Positions 42,667 to 54,600 are shown, counted from the stretch's first letter. The stretch is DNA of 64,000 nt from Vandiemenella viatica (GCA_031002005.1 JARYHS010011408.1:220575473-220639472), one strand, 5' to 3'. The notes: generated by a model not told the origin, from the letters alone. Translations and numbers: made by a program.

Positions 42667-43345
42667 CATGGAGGAAGGAATTATATGGAGGAGAAGTGAC
42701 GTTAAATTGGTGAAGCAGTCTCGCGTATGCGCAGTGGCGGCAGCGGCGATATTGCGCTTCCAAACAATTGCGATGTTCCCAGTATATCTCGAAAACTAAG
42801 CAAGATATCGAAACATTTTATTCTTTATTTTCGATTTGTCTCGTCGTGTTACATAAGAATCGATCATTAAATTTGACTTTTGCGAAATTTTTCTTCTCCA
42901 TTTCAACTCAAGACACCTCACTTTTGATACAGTATATCTCTAGAACTAGGTGAGATATCGAAAAAATTTATTTTTCATTTGTCTCATCTTTTAAATAAGA
43001 ATCCATCATCAAATTTGACTTTGACCAATTTTTTCTTCTGAATTTCAACCAAAACCATTTCACATTTGGGACAGAATATCTCGAAAACTAAGCAGGATAT
43101 CAAAAAATTTTATTCTTCATTTTTTATTTGTCATATCGAGTTACATAATAATCCATCACCAGATTGCGGCGTCACGTTTATCCTAGAGTCCCCTTGAGGT
43201 TTTTGTACATATTCCCCGTGTCTGTATGGAAGCGGCCATGCCCCCTCCACTCCGGCCATTCCCCCCCACTCCTCCTCCGCCCTGCTTCACTTCAATGCGT
43301 GGTGAAGGTCTCTTGCGTCGTCTCCATATATTTCCTTCCTCCATG
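42667..43345. mobile_element. hAT-like MITE (family C), copy 2, inserted in a LINE
   Basis: The ends are catggaggaaggaattatat and atatttccttcctccatg. A perfect 8-bp duplication, gtcctcaa, lies at 42659-42666 and 43346-43353. The related LINE at 25960-25980 reads straight through this point, which is a natural empty-site control. The three internal units match copy 1 at 12884 closely, so the tandem array moved with the element. Confidence 0.93.
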
Positions 43346-44709
43346 GTCCTCAATTATCTGCTTCACATTTTCCAATCTCTGTCTTCCTCTACTGTTATTA
43401 CCTTCGACTGTTCCCTCCACTAACAAACTAACCAATCCAGCATGTCTCAAAATATGACCTACCAGCCTGTCTCTTCGTTCTGAAAACGTCTTCCACAAAC
43501 TTATTTCCTCACCCATCATTTCCAAAACTCGTTCATTTCTTACTTTGTCAGTCCACTTAATTTTCTTCTGTAGTACCACATTTCAAATGCTTCAATTTTC
43601 CTTTCTTTCCGGTATTCCTAAAGTCCATTTTTTGCTACCATAAAGTGCTGTGCTCTACACAAAGAGTTTTAAAAACTTCTTTCTAATTCCTAGATCAATA
43701 TTTGAAACAAAAGGTTTCTCTTTTTCATGAAGGCTCTTTTTGCTAGTGCTATTCTGCTTTTATCGTCATTCCTGCTTCGGCCATCGGTTGTAATTTTGCT
43801 TCCCAATGTAAGAGAATTCACTTACTTCTCCTATTGTATCCGATCCTATTTTTATATTTAGCCTACTAGTATTGGTATCCTTCTGCTACATTACATCACT
43901 TTTGTCTTGCTTTGATTTATATTCAGGCCAGAATCTACCATCAGTATTTTGTTCATGACATTCAGTAACTTCTCAATATCTTTAGCACTTTCTGCTATCA
44001 AGACAATGTCATCAGCAAGTCGTAGCTCACTGATTTTTTCTCCCTGAACACTTATGCCACATGGAAAGTTTTCTTTTACTTTCTTTATTGCTTCTTCTAC
44101 ATACAAGTTGAATATTAACGGGGATAGACTACAACCTTGTCTCACACCCTTTTTAACTGAGGCATGTCTTTCATGATTCTCTACTTTTATTATAGCCACT
44201 TGATTCTTATATAGTTTGTAGAGTATTCTTCTATCTCGATACTTTAGACCTGACTTCTTTAAGATTTTGAACATCTTATCGCACCTAACATTATCAAAAG
44301 CTTTTCCTAAATCAACAAATGCAATCAAAGTATCTTTGTTTTTCATGATACGCCCTTCAAGTATTAATCTTAAAGACAGAATTGCTTCCCTTGTACCGCG
44401 ATTTTTCTTAAACCCATACTGATCTTCACCTAATATCTCTTCTACTACCCTTTCCATCCTTCTGTATATTATTCTCGTCAGTAATTTTGAAGCATGTGAT
44501 GTTAGACTAATGGTGCGATAATTCTCACATTTGTCGGCTTGTGCTTTCTTTGGAAGTGTGAAGTTGATATTTTTATTAAAATCAGTTGGAATTTCTCCTG
44601 TTTCATAACTTTTTGATATCAGCTTGAATAATTTTTCGATTCCTTCTTCTCCTAGGGATTTAAGAAGGTCTGCAGGGATCTCATCAACTCCAACGGCCTT
44701 ATTAGCTTA
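43346..44709 (-). pseudogene. RTE-like LINE reverse transcriptase
   Basis: The minus strand, starting near 44709, encodes VGVDEIPADLLKSLGEEGIE, CENYRTISLTSHASKLLTRI and EDQYGFKKNRGTREAILSLR. It continues with IAFVDLGKAFDNV (catalytic Asp), KKGVRQGCSLSPLIFNLYVE and LRLADDIVLIAES (catalytic ADD), then NINQSKTKV. After frame changes, thumb and C-terminal parts follow, with MMGEEISLWKTFSERRDRLV and GHILRH. This is an RTE-type reverse transcriptase without the N-terminal endonuclease (5' truncated). The 188-codon open stretch at 43891-44457 keeps all palm motifs. It belongs to the same family as 25854-26620. Confidence 0.9.
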
Positions 44710-45928
44710 GTTTGTAGCTTAATATAAATCTTTGCAGCTACCATAAATAATGTTGCGACTATTCAATTGTAAATAACGTTCATATTTAACAGTATCAGAT
44801 GCTGCCCGACAAAATTTTGTTTGTTAAGGACTGCCTGCGTACATTACAATCTGTCACTGGAATTATCTCTAACTACAGATTTATATATTCTGCAGAGATA
44901 TTGTTTTGCAGAGTAACACCATGAGTAACACACGTCTCTACTCTTAAATGTCATCAAAGATAACATTCTAATTCCATTAAATTAAGATTCTATAATTTAG
45001 ATACACTGGAAGCGCAGTAAAATTAAATGAAAATCACATTGCCTATCAAATCAAATAAGATCACCTGTAGATAATTTCTTCCATGTAACAGTGACCTAGT
45101 AACTCAAAAGTGCTATTCAGTTGCCTAATGCAATTGTCCTTCTAGGAGACGGATCTAGAAATAGTACGGAATCTTAAAATTTATGCATTATTGATGGATT
45201 GGCATGTGGTTTAAGCAGATACAGTGCTGTTTTAAATTCCCCCGCCAGTGCACTGACCATCCAGGTTACTAGTTTGAAATCATATAAATGAATAGGTTCC
45301 TTCTTACCGCCACAAAGAACGAATTTTACATAATGCACATGATTTCAGACTTTTTTACATGAGAGTATTCGTAGTATGATCTTTAAATATCTAATTTACG
45401 CAAACGAAGCCTTAAAATATTCCCAGCAATAGCTTTTAAAAATCAGAGTTTCTGGTCTGAAAGCTTCAAGATTTGAAGATTTGAATACAGAATATTTCAC
45501 AACAAATGGATGCAAATATCACAAATTTTGCTGAAAAAAGTAATAAAAAACCATAAAATTGTTTAAAAAAATTAATAAAAAAATCATTATTGATTTTTTT
45601 TTTTATTCCAACGCAAGAATATACGTTTTGTTATCTATCTGAAATTTTGTATGGCTATTTTGATGTTTTCTATGCTACTTTAATAATATAATCACAACAT
45701 TTTGAGACAGGAAAAAGAAGCGATCATCCAAGAATTAGCTGGTAATTGAAGGAAAAAATAAACTCATTCCTCTACGAATATGCTACGCTGTGTAATCAAA
45801 ATTAGCACGTTTAACATTTATTTTTGTTATAAATCGAAACCCACAGACAAGTATAAAACAGTCTGAATTGTATTCTTATTATTATATATATATAAAAAGC
45901 GGTAACCACCAACTGAGTGTTTCGTTTC
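44710..45928. other. AT-rich, nothing recognised
   Basis: No gene or repeat ends; (TA)n near 45882-45894. Confidence 0.4.
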
Positions 45929-46122
45929 ACATATGAAGAGTACAGGGGAAGAAAGATGAGGGTCCTAAAAGAATATTGAGAAAAATGAATTTTTAATTTC
46001 AGAATGCTTTTCTTGCATTGCATGTAATATTGCGGTTTTAGCTTGCAGATTTAAAAAATACTCTTAACTATATTTTTGTGGAAATGGGCCCTCATCTTTT
46101 TTTCCCTGTACTCTTCATATGT
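45929..46122. mobile_element. 194-bp foldback MITE
   Basis: acatatgaagagtacagggg with aagaaagatgaggg on the left is matched by ccctcatctttttttccctg and tactcttcatatgt on the right, an imperfect inverted repeat of about 35 bp around 120 bases of AT-rich sequence. The target duplication is not clear. Confidence 0.7.
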
Positions 46123-47477
46123 TAACATCAAGTTAAATACGGCTGGTTATCTTAGTGTAGTATTGTTTGACAACCGCATATATAAATCGCTGTGGAAGTA
46201 CTATTCGTCACAATCATGTTTTTGCACGTAAGGAATGGAAAAAGTATGCGTGTACAGCAATTTTCAGTTTAATAGACCGGAATCTTTATATTGCCTGGAA
46301 TTTTTTTGTGAAAATGCGCTCAGCAAAGAATAAAAACGTTCATTTGAATTTAATGTGAGAAAAGTCGCATAATAACTATCAATATATCTAAAATTAAGTA
46401 AAAAAAAAAAAACCTCTGTTAAAAGTCTGTACGCTTAAGATATTTTGTAAAAAATAAGTTTACAGCACTATTAATAATCTACAAAAAAGAAATCAATTAG
46501 CTTTTTTTTATCTGTTTGTCTTTCTTTTTGCATGAACATGATCCTCGCAAATACTGTTCGAATGTTAACAGATTTTCTATTAATGTGCAGCTTATAGCCC
46601 CATGGGTAAAATATGGTTATGCTTCACTTTGATGTGATGTCGAAAACTGAAAATTTTGAGATAAAAGTGTTACCAAATTAGTATCAATTTTTCGTTGAAT
46701 CGTTTTCACTCAAAAACTAGTCGTCGTATTTTGATGAGGTTTTGATCAGTGTACAGTACGCCTGTAGGATGAGGAATTTTCATTTGGGTATGACGACAAA
46801 AAAGTGAAAACGTAAGATAATTTTTCGCTTTATGCGATTTACGCAAATACTACAGGTCGGATTTTGATTAATGTACGGTCCGTGTTCACGCGGGAAAAAT
46901 AGTATACCTTTTACTTTGATCTGTCATCGGAAATCTGAGAAATTAATATAAAAGTGTTCACAAATTAGAATCTATTTAAAGTTAAGCTGCATCACACAGT
47001 CGTGATCTCGGCGTACTATCGACATTGGAGGAATTATTCTACAGTTTACAATGGTGATCCGGTATGCAAAAATAATTTGCGTTCAGAGAGGCGGGGGAGG
47101 AGGGGGGACGGGAGGGTATAACTCTTGATGATGTTGGTTTAAAATGATGTTTGTACACGGACGATCCACTTGAACGAAGTTGCAGGAAACAATTAATATT
47201 TTATGGCATAGCTACTCAAGGACGTAGTCAATGGAGAGAATTCATACAAGTGTTGTTATTTCTTGCGTTTCTAATTACGAAAGTCGAAGTGGCCTTTTTA
47301 TTTGTCACGGTCACCTGCAGTTGCCGATGAAAAGGTCGAAGCTTACTCACTCCAGAAATTACACCGGAGACCATAAATGTTATCGTACACAGGCATGAAT
47401 GAGCCAATATTGATACTACGAAACGTGTAAATTCAGAATAAATTTTTGTCATTCCTCTCTACGAAAATAAATAAAAA
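46123..47477. other. Unrecognised, with a weak internal duplication
   Basis: ctttgatgtgatgtcgaaaa near 46629 and ctttgatctgtcatcggaaa near 46915 start similar blocks, hinting at an old duplication of about 290 bp. A G-rich tract lies at 47090-47115. No gene was seen. Confidence 0.35.
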
Positions 47478-48600
47478 TCTTATATATATATATATAAATA
47501 GACGTGTGTTTTCTTATATTTCACTTTTCAGTCACCACTACCTAAGCACAGATCACTGGTATTTGTGTATGGAAGTAGCATGGAGTTTCCTGTCATGCAC
47601 AACGTTGGCCGAATGTCGATAGCTGTGGGGATGTGGGAGATATGATGGTTAAAAGTGGTCGATGCAGGGCATTTTCGTATTTCGACCAAAGACATGTATC
47701 TCCATATATGTCACTCTGCTGCCACAACTACATAGAATAGACCAATGGTGATTGTGTGTGGTAGTGGTATCGTGTCTCATATCGTGTAATATGGTGGTTA
47801 GATGTCGGTAGCTATGGGGGTGTGGGAGATATGATGGTTGAAAGTGGTCGACCTGCGACACTTTGATATTCTACCTAAAACGTATGTGTCATGGTATATC
47901 ACTTTTCAGCCAAATCTATCTAGCGCAGATAACTGATGTATGTGTGTGGTAGTAGCACAGAGTCACACATCGATAACAACGTTGGCCGAATTTCGGTAAC
48001 TGTGGTAGTGTGGGAGATATGGTGGTTGAAATTGGCCGATGAAGGATATTTTCGTATTTCGACCAAAGACATGTGTCTACTGTAGATGTCAGTCAGCTGT
48101 CACAACTACATAGCATAGACCTTTGATGTTTGTGTTTAGTAGAGGTATCCTATCGTGAGCTATGGTGGTTACATGTCGGTAGCTATAGGTGTGTGGGTGA
48201 TATGGTGGTTGAAATTGGTCGACCTGCGGCACTTATATTTCTATCAAAAACGTATGTGTCATGGTGTATCACTTTTCAGCGAAAACTATCTATCGCAGAT
48301 CGCAGGTGTTTTTGTGTGGTAGTCGCACAGAGTAATCCGTCGATAACAACGTTGGCGGAATTTCAGTAACTGAGGTAGTGTGGGAGATATGGTGATTGAA
48401 ATTGGTCGATCAAGGATATTTTCGTATTTCGACCAAAGACATGTGTGTCCGTATAATTTACTTCGCTTCCTGAACTACATAGTGCAGATGACTGGCTTTT
48501 GTGTGTGGTAATAGCATCGAGTCTCCCATCGTACACTATGGTGGTTAGATGTAGGTAGCTGTCAATCCAAATTCTTTACAAACACGAACGAAGTCGTGGG
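47478..48600 (+). mobile_element. Helitron family 1 copy 2, 3' end replaced
   Basis: It starts TCTTATATATATATATA after a run of A and continues through aaatagacgtgtg as in copy 1. Then come five tandem units of about 187 bp, marked by gtgtgggagatatg at about 47634, 47823, 48010, 48191 and 48379. It ends with the hairpin CACGAACGAAGTCGTG, but the terminal CTAG seen in copy 1 is missing. The sequence goes directly into the 5' end of a family 2 Helitron. Confidence 0.82.
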
Positions 48601-48603
48601 ATA

Positions 48604-49484
48604 TCTATAAAACGAAAACCGGACATATTGGTCGTATAAAAACTCGGAAACTGTGGGGCATATTTCAATGGAGTTTTCACCGTTTTAAAGCTTAGAATCT
48701 TTATTCACTTGTCTGGCATGTCTTATGTTTCATCGTTAAATAATGTAGGAGCATTAAATGAAATTCTGAACGTATGGTGAGAAATTCCACAGGAGGAATC
48801 ACTAGATGCCGCATACTCCGCACTAAACACACAACACAATCTCTCTGACGATAGCCTTTAACTAAATCAATTAGATAACTTATAGTAATAACTATTTTGC
48901 ACACTAAACAAAACTTTAAGTATTCTTTCTTTTAATTCGATATATTCAATTTTTAAAAGCCATAGCTTGAAGTATTCTTTCATTTAATTCGGGATATCAG
49001 TTTTTAAACGACATAGATAGCCGTAAAAACAACAGAGATTTTCTTTAAGCACGATCTCTGGTATTCAGCATTAGTCTTCTGTTTACGACAATATTATTCC
49101 GGATTCACTTTTGATATTTTATCTGCAGTGTTAAAGGATCTGGCGTTTCGAGCCACAAATATATCCATTCACTTCGCAATTGAATCAAACGTGAGTTTTT
49201 AACATAATCTAGGGTTGTTTAGTAATGTAGTAATGAAATTTCTTAGCCAAATTATCGAAGCTTGATATACATGAATCTTTTCGGACGAATGAAAATAGTA
49301 TACGTGCAAATATACTTCAGTCCACCAGTTTCTTGGTAGGGGGCGGGAGAATGTAAGTTTGCTTTAATTCCGAAAAAGTTGGCGCGTATTTTATAAAATT
49401 TTGTACAAATGTTTTGCGGGGATAAAAATAGGGTACGGTTAAATCTACGCCAACTATACCGGGCAACGCCGGGAACTCCGCTAG
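48604..49484 (+). mobile_element. Helitron family 2 copy 2
   Basis: The 5' end is TCTATAAAACGAAAACCGG and the 3' end CCGGGCAACGCCGGG, AACTCCG and CTAG, followed by T. It aligns along its whole length with the copy at 6741-7638 with minor changes. It directly follows the truncated family 1 Helitron, so together they may be one mobile unit of about 2.0 kb. Confidence 0.88.
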
Positions 49485-50000
49485 TAAATAAAAAAAATGA
49501 AAATTGTTTTACGACATTCTGTTGATTTGTTTTGCATTACACAGTTGAATAAAGTATACATTAAATCAATGGATTAGAGCGGGAACACTACCACAAAGTC
49601 TATTTTACTGCATTATTAGCTTTCCACACATTAGGGAACGTAGGTTATTTGATTTCCAACAGTGTATACGGTATGTCAAGGTGAACGAGCTGGTGTTAGG
49701 CTCGCCTGCCCCAGATTACTCCAAGGCGACACTGGACCATAGGTCGTAAATTCATTTATCCTGAGTGTGCACACGGTAATTTGGGGATTAAGAAAAGAAC
49801 TGCCATTGTAAATAAACGCTGAAGTACGATCGGCTATACTATTTTGTAGCCAGAAAATGAAAAGGAAAACTCAAATATTTTTAACAACATGACAAATTGC
49901 GATATTTAATTTAATTGCAATGCGGCGCACGCTCCGGTGGCAATTTCCCTACATACCCACCCATCTTCCTCCCCTTTCCTGCACCCTCCTATACAGGGTG
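49485..50000. other. Nothing recognised
   Basis: No supported gene; AT-rich with a C-rich patch at 49950-49990. Confidence 0.4.
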
Positions 50001-50989
50001 GGGCATTTAATATGTTTTCTGGAAATATTTCGGAAAGAAAGCATTTTAACAAACAATAACCTATATAAAAAATAATCGTACAGTAGGGGGCTACAATTAT
50101 GTGATATTGGTTTTTTCACAGGTGGCGATGTTGTCGTTACAACAAGGTCAACTTAATTCTTTTAAATGGGAACCCCTATTTTTTTTTATGAAGATTCCGA
50201 TTCCTCATGAAAAAATAAAAATAGTTTGCTTAACTCACTTTTCTGATAGCCTCACAGATGGCGCTGTAATCGCGAAAAATGCATATTCGCGTTTTTTGTG
50301 TATACTTTTAATTATTGTTTAAATAATTACATGTAATTTTCATTCTGTAAACATGGAAGGTAATTTTAATGGATAATGACGAAATTGATTTTTTAAATGC
50401 TTTTTCTTCCTTATTTGCAGCCATGTCTACAGCAGGTGCTCAAAAAGGTGACCATTTACTTCCAGACATTTTCTGACACACTTCGAGCTGTTCAGGCATC
50501 ATTTCTGCAAAGGGTCAGAAAATGTCTGGAAGTAAATGGTCACCTTTTTGAGCACCTGCTGTAGACATGGCTGCAAATAAGTAAGAAAAAGCATTCAAAA
50601 AATCAATTTCGTCATTATCCATTAAAATTACCTTCCATGTTTACAGAATGAAAATTACATGTAATTATTTAAACAATAATTAAAATTATACACAAAAAAC
50701 GCGAATATTCATTTTTCGCGATTACAGCGCCATCTGTGAGGCTAACAGAAAAGTGAGTTAAGCAAACTATTTTTATTTTTTCATGAGGAATCGGAATCTT
50801 CATAAAAAAAATAGGGGTTCCCATTTAAAAGAATTAAGTTGACCTTGTTGTAACGACAACAGCGCCACCTGTGAAAAAACCAATATCACATAATTGTAGC
50901 CCCCTACTGTACGATTATTTTTTATATAGGTTATTGTTTGTTAAAATGCTTTCTTTCCGAAATATTTCCAGAAAACATATTAAATGCCC
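50001..50989. repeat. Near-perfect palindrome, arms of about 477 bp
   Basis: The left arm 50001-50477 (gggcatttaatatgttttct ... gacattttctgac) is repeated inverted as 50514-50989 (gtcagaaaatgtc ... agaaaacatattaaatgccc) around a 36-base spacer. The few differences I could compare by eye (for example tgcat/tgaat and ggcgatg/ggcgctg) suggest well over 95% identity. No recognisable protein or terminal TSD was found. It could be a foldback transposon or an inverted duplication. A transcript would form a long hairpin. Confidence 0.93.
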
Positions 50990-51094
50990 TCTACAAATTT
51001 CTACTTTAAATTATTTCAATGTTTTTGGTAAGTTATTCATAATTTTGGTAATTTATTGCAATCCCTTACCCCCTTACTTAAAAAAGAGAATCTT

Positions 51095-51340
51095 TCTTGC
51101 CTGAAATGGAGTTCCAGCTTCCCTTCCATGTTTTACTTTTAATTCTTACACCAATATCTTTCCATGACTCATCACCAATATACGTCTTGTACACTTTCAT
51201 GACCCTCTTCACCCTCTCCATGTCTTCTAGTGAATCCCATTCAAGCTCTTTTATCATATCTGTTACTGATTGCGTTCTGCGGTAATTTCCAGAAACAAAT
51301 CTAACAGCCCTTTTTGATAAACATGCTTACATCCTGTTTC
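51095..51340 (-). pseudogene. CR1/Jockey-like LINE fragment
   Basis: The minus strand encodes KRAVRFVSGNYRRTQSVTDM, IKELEWDSLEDMERVKRVMK and VYKTYIGDESWKDIGVRIKS. This is the (QrRAaRfv)...SVT.mi.eL.W.sLe..R.......yk...gd.sW.di block after the reverse transcriptase core. Open across about 75 codons; no catalytic part. Confidence 0.8.
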
Positions 51341-51436
51341 TTTCGATATAGAGTGAATCTAATTGCTTTTTGAGATAAATAACTAAAGCACAGGTTGTGA
51401 ATTAATTTCCTGTTTGTTGGTAACGTGACTTTATTG

Positions 51437-52641
51437 CAGAGTTTCTCAAACTTATAGCTGCACGCAGGGGCGGCCTTTGGAGGTGGCGAACAGGGCAATC
51501 CCCCAGGACCTCGCTCTTGGAGGGGCATCGCGCAGCTATCCTAGTTGATTAAAGTTTATGTATTAAAAAATTATTTTATCCTCAGCTGTTAGTGCAACAA
51601 TAAACGTGTTTAATTGATGGTAAAGTATATATTAATTACTAACTAATCAAAATTTCTTAATTAGATTTATTGACTGTCACATTCGTATAATAGCAGGAGA
51701 AATAGCTGATATTGATGGACTAGAACTGTATGAAGAAAGCGACGGCGGTATCACAGTGATGACATAAATAACAGAAAAAACATTAACTGAATTACTGAAG
51801 TGTGCCCCACTATCGAAGTAGTCTTCAGAATTATTGCCGCCACACGTAATACAGTTGCGTCCGCAGAAAGAAGTTTTTCATGGTTAAAAAATATAAAGAC
51901 ATATTTGAGGAATTCGATGACACAAGATTAATTTTCAACTCTTTCTATTCTTTGAATTGAAAATGAAATATCTCATTCGTTAGTTTCTTTTGCTTTTATT
52001 AAATATTTTAGTTTCTGGAAAAGGCGCAAACATCATTTTTAAATCCCTGCGCGTATATCTTCCAAGGCCTTAATGTACTTCAGTTTATCCTTAATCATTT
52101 TTCATCTTTATGATTGATAACTTATAATAACTCTTCTAATTTAATATTTTAAAACTCAGTTTATTTTTGTGATGTTTGCATTTATCGTTGATCATCAGAA
52201 ATACCTACGATTAATATATTTTGTACAAAGGACAAGGGCCTCGCAAAGATCTGCCGCCCGGGGCCTCGCAATGACTAAGGCCGACGCTGGCTGCACGTAC
52301 CTACTATAAAAGTTCACAAGCAATGGCGCAAACCCTCTTAAAAGAAGTGAGGTATTTTTTTTTTTTTTTTTTTTTTTTTAATGAGGAATTTAATTTTATA
52401 AAAGTAATACAGTCACAGAGAGCAATATGCTATTAATTAATTTGATTGATGTAATTGTTTCTTGCCGCAGGTTGAGTCGATTTTAAAAGAACCTTGCACA
52501 TGTTCAGTCTCAAGTCACCAATTTGCTTGTTGCACGCTCGAGACAGGCAATCAACCGCCATAACGTAAAACTTGTCGCGAACCCCCTACGGTTCACTGGC
52601 GAACCCCCGGGGGATCGAGTACTCTACTTTGAGAAATCCTG
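51437..52641. mobile_element. Outer hAT element
   Basis: The ends are cagagtttctcaaacttata and ctttgagaaatcctg (inverted CAGRRTTTCTCAAA). The flanking duplication is ctttattg/ctctattg (51429-51436 and 52642-52649, one mismatch). Its interior holds a second hAT at 51465-52289 and a T-run at 52351-52379. No intact transposase was recognised in the outer part. Confidence 0.82.
51465..52289 (+). mobile_element. Inner hAT element with transposase C-terminus
   Basis: It is flanked by a perfect 8-bp duplication, gctgcacg (51457-51464 and 52290-52297), with ends caggggcggcctttgg and ctaaggccgacgctg. The plus strand near 51810-51960 encodes IIAATRNTVASAERSFSWLK followed by NIKTYLRNSMTQD, the hAT C-terminal dimerisation motif (tvaSaERsFS.Lk.iKtyLRstM.q.RL). 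Upstream catalytic domains are absent, so the element is non-autonomous by deletion. Confidence 0.92.
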
Positions 52642-52649
52642 CTCTATTG

Positions 52650-53107
52650 TAATAAATTGTACATGAAATTAATTACAAGTGATATCACTTGTTTTTGCCT
52701 ATTGATCTACCTTTCTGTCCATCGCAAATATCTTTACTTTAAAGCCATATTCTAAAGTTATAACCTAATGGCAAATCCAACTTATATTAGAGTATGTTAT
52801 ATATATTAAACAATCAAAATAAAACGGAATTAATTCCTACGTAGTTAATATTTCTTACGGGAAATATTGAACGTTCGCCAGTTCTGCGATTAACATCGTT
52901 ATTATTTTGGTTTAGATTGTTCCAGTGGTCAGAATTTATTATTGTTTTATTTTGGTATTCAATGTTGGTAGAATATTTTACAGGATGTATGAAGTATGGT
53001 GGAACGGCCAGTCGAGCAAGGACTGAAGTGGGAGCTACCTTACGGAACCGTTTGGACTGGAGTGGTCCAGGAACAACCAGATCACTATGAGCAATGATGA
53101 ATGTTAG
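52650..53107. other. Nothing certain; open frames on both strands
   Basis: The plus-strand frame after ttttacag at about 52981 gives GCMKYGGTASRARTEVGATL before a stop, and the minus strand is open for 104 codons (52814-53128). Neither is recognised. It could be an exon relic. Confidence 0.25.
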
Positions 53108-53115
53108 CTTCAGCT

Positions 53116-53782
53116 CAGAGGTCCCCAAAGTGGTCGATATCGATCCCTTGGGGTCGATAACAGATCTTCAGGGGTCGATTAGTACAGAGCGGTCGAAAGG
53201 GGGTCGATTAATAGGCTACTGAAGAGGATCAATTAAACTGTCTAGGGATAAATAAGAACGTTCCAATAAAAATCAGGACAATAAATAAAATTAAAGCTCG
53301 TCCTCTCAATTCCCATCTGTTTGCGAAATTATGTGAAATAAATGATGAAACTTTCAACCAATTACTTTTGCACCCTGAGGTAAGATGGATGTCAAGAGGT
53401 TGTGGCGCTTCATCTGAAGAGTTTCTTAGGAAGGTGGATCTATGGCTCTTTGAAAAGTTAAGACAGTGTAAGAACTATGTGTTCTACTTGCAGATCTTTA
53501 TTCGACGTTTACTCCATCTATCCATAATTTTTTTTATTATTTTTTGAGATTATAATAACAGTGGAAAATATCCCCTTTTTCTGTTAATGTTAGTGGGTGG
53601 ATTTTGTAACATATGGGAACTGTAAATTATTTCGTTGAGTCGTTATGCATGTCTCCTTATTGGTTAGCATTAAAAATGCAAAAAATGATTTGATTTGTTT
53701 ATTAAATGCTTAATCTGGGGGTGGATGAGAAGGCGAATATGCTATGAAGGGGTCGACCGGATAAAAAGTTTGGGGACCCCTG
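53116..53782 (+). mobile_element. hAT element with transposase relic
   Basis: The ends are cagaggtccccaaagtggtc and agtttggggacccctg, giving inverted CAGRGGTCCCCAAA. The flanks cttcagct/ctctagct (53108-53115 and 53783-53790) match in six of eight bases. The plus strand near 53300-53500 encodes LFAKLCEINDETFNQLL, HPEVRWMSRG and EEFLRKVDLWLFE, which resemble the VRWlSrG block of vertebrate-like SCAND3/ZBED hAT proteins. Most of the transposase is deleted. Confidence 0.83.
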
Positions 53783-53833
53783 CTCTAGCTCCTTTCGAAT
53801 TTAAGTCTTCTGCTCCTTTCATATTATTGCTCT

Positions 53834-54267
53834 CAGGGGCGTAGCTACCATAGGGCTAGGCGGTGCAGTGCACCGGGGTCCCTACAGTCAGGGGGCTCCA
53901 AAAGGTACCTCAGGAGGGCCCCAAGCGCACCTCTGGGGGCCCCTAAGCGCAGTTCACAGGGCCCACGGGCCTTCACGGCAAACTGGCGACCTTTTCTTTT
54001 CTTAGCTCTACCGTCGTCAAAGGGGGTCCCTGAGACATAGGGAGCCCGTCACTAAGAGCTCTCACTGCTGGAGGGAAGGCCCCAACCACTGCTCAGGGGG
54101 GCCCCAACCACTGCTCAGGGAGCCCCAAAACACAACTCAGGGGCCCCCAGCCTCAGCTCAGGGGGCCCCTACCAGGAACACAAAACAAAAAAAGGTCGCC
54201 CATCTGGTCTGAGGGACCAAAATATTTTTTTTGCGCTGGGGCCCTTGTTAATCTAGCTAAGCCACTG
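53834..54267. mobile_element. hAT MITE rich in GGGGCCCC words
   Basis: It starts caggggcgtagctaccatag and ends atctagctaagccactg. The flanks attgctct/attgcacc (53826-53833 and 54268-54275) match at five to six positions. The interior repeats ctcaggggg and ggcccc many times. Related pieces lie at 7861-8064 and 15823-16051. Confidence 0.72.
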
Positions 54268-54275
54268 ATTGCACC

Positions 54276-54600
54276 GTATAATCAAAAAATTTCATTCCCG
54301 TTTTTCATGTGGTATAAACTAGCGCATGAACAGACCAGATCTGACTTTACACTCGCTTTGTTTGTCATTCCGATAGTTTTTCAAAATAAATATTCTTGGC
54401 AGCATTGTTTTCCTCCAATAATACAAGTAGCTTATTTTTAGAAAAGCCCTTTTGTTATGTCAAATCTTCCCATCCCAACTCCTTAAGCATTTGGCTAACA
54501 CTTTTCTCCTCATAAATCTTTCAGTAAAGCCTTGTCTAACAACTACAACAACCTTTTCAGCACCGGTTTCCGCATAAAACAATATTCTATACGGCGTTTC
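54276..54600. other. Nothing recognised
   Basis: Ordinary AT-rich spacer; no gene. Confidence 0.4.

Noticed and set aside
43164..43457. Proline-rich frames on the plus strand
   Set aside because: They span the junction of MITE C and the LINE and are chance frames.
52814..53128. 104-codon minus-strand frame
   Set aside because: No domain recognised; a plus-strand frame is also open. Kept only as a note, since neither could be supported.
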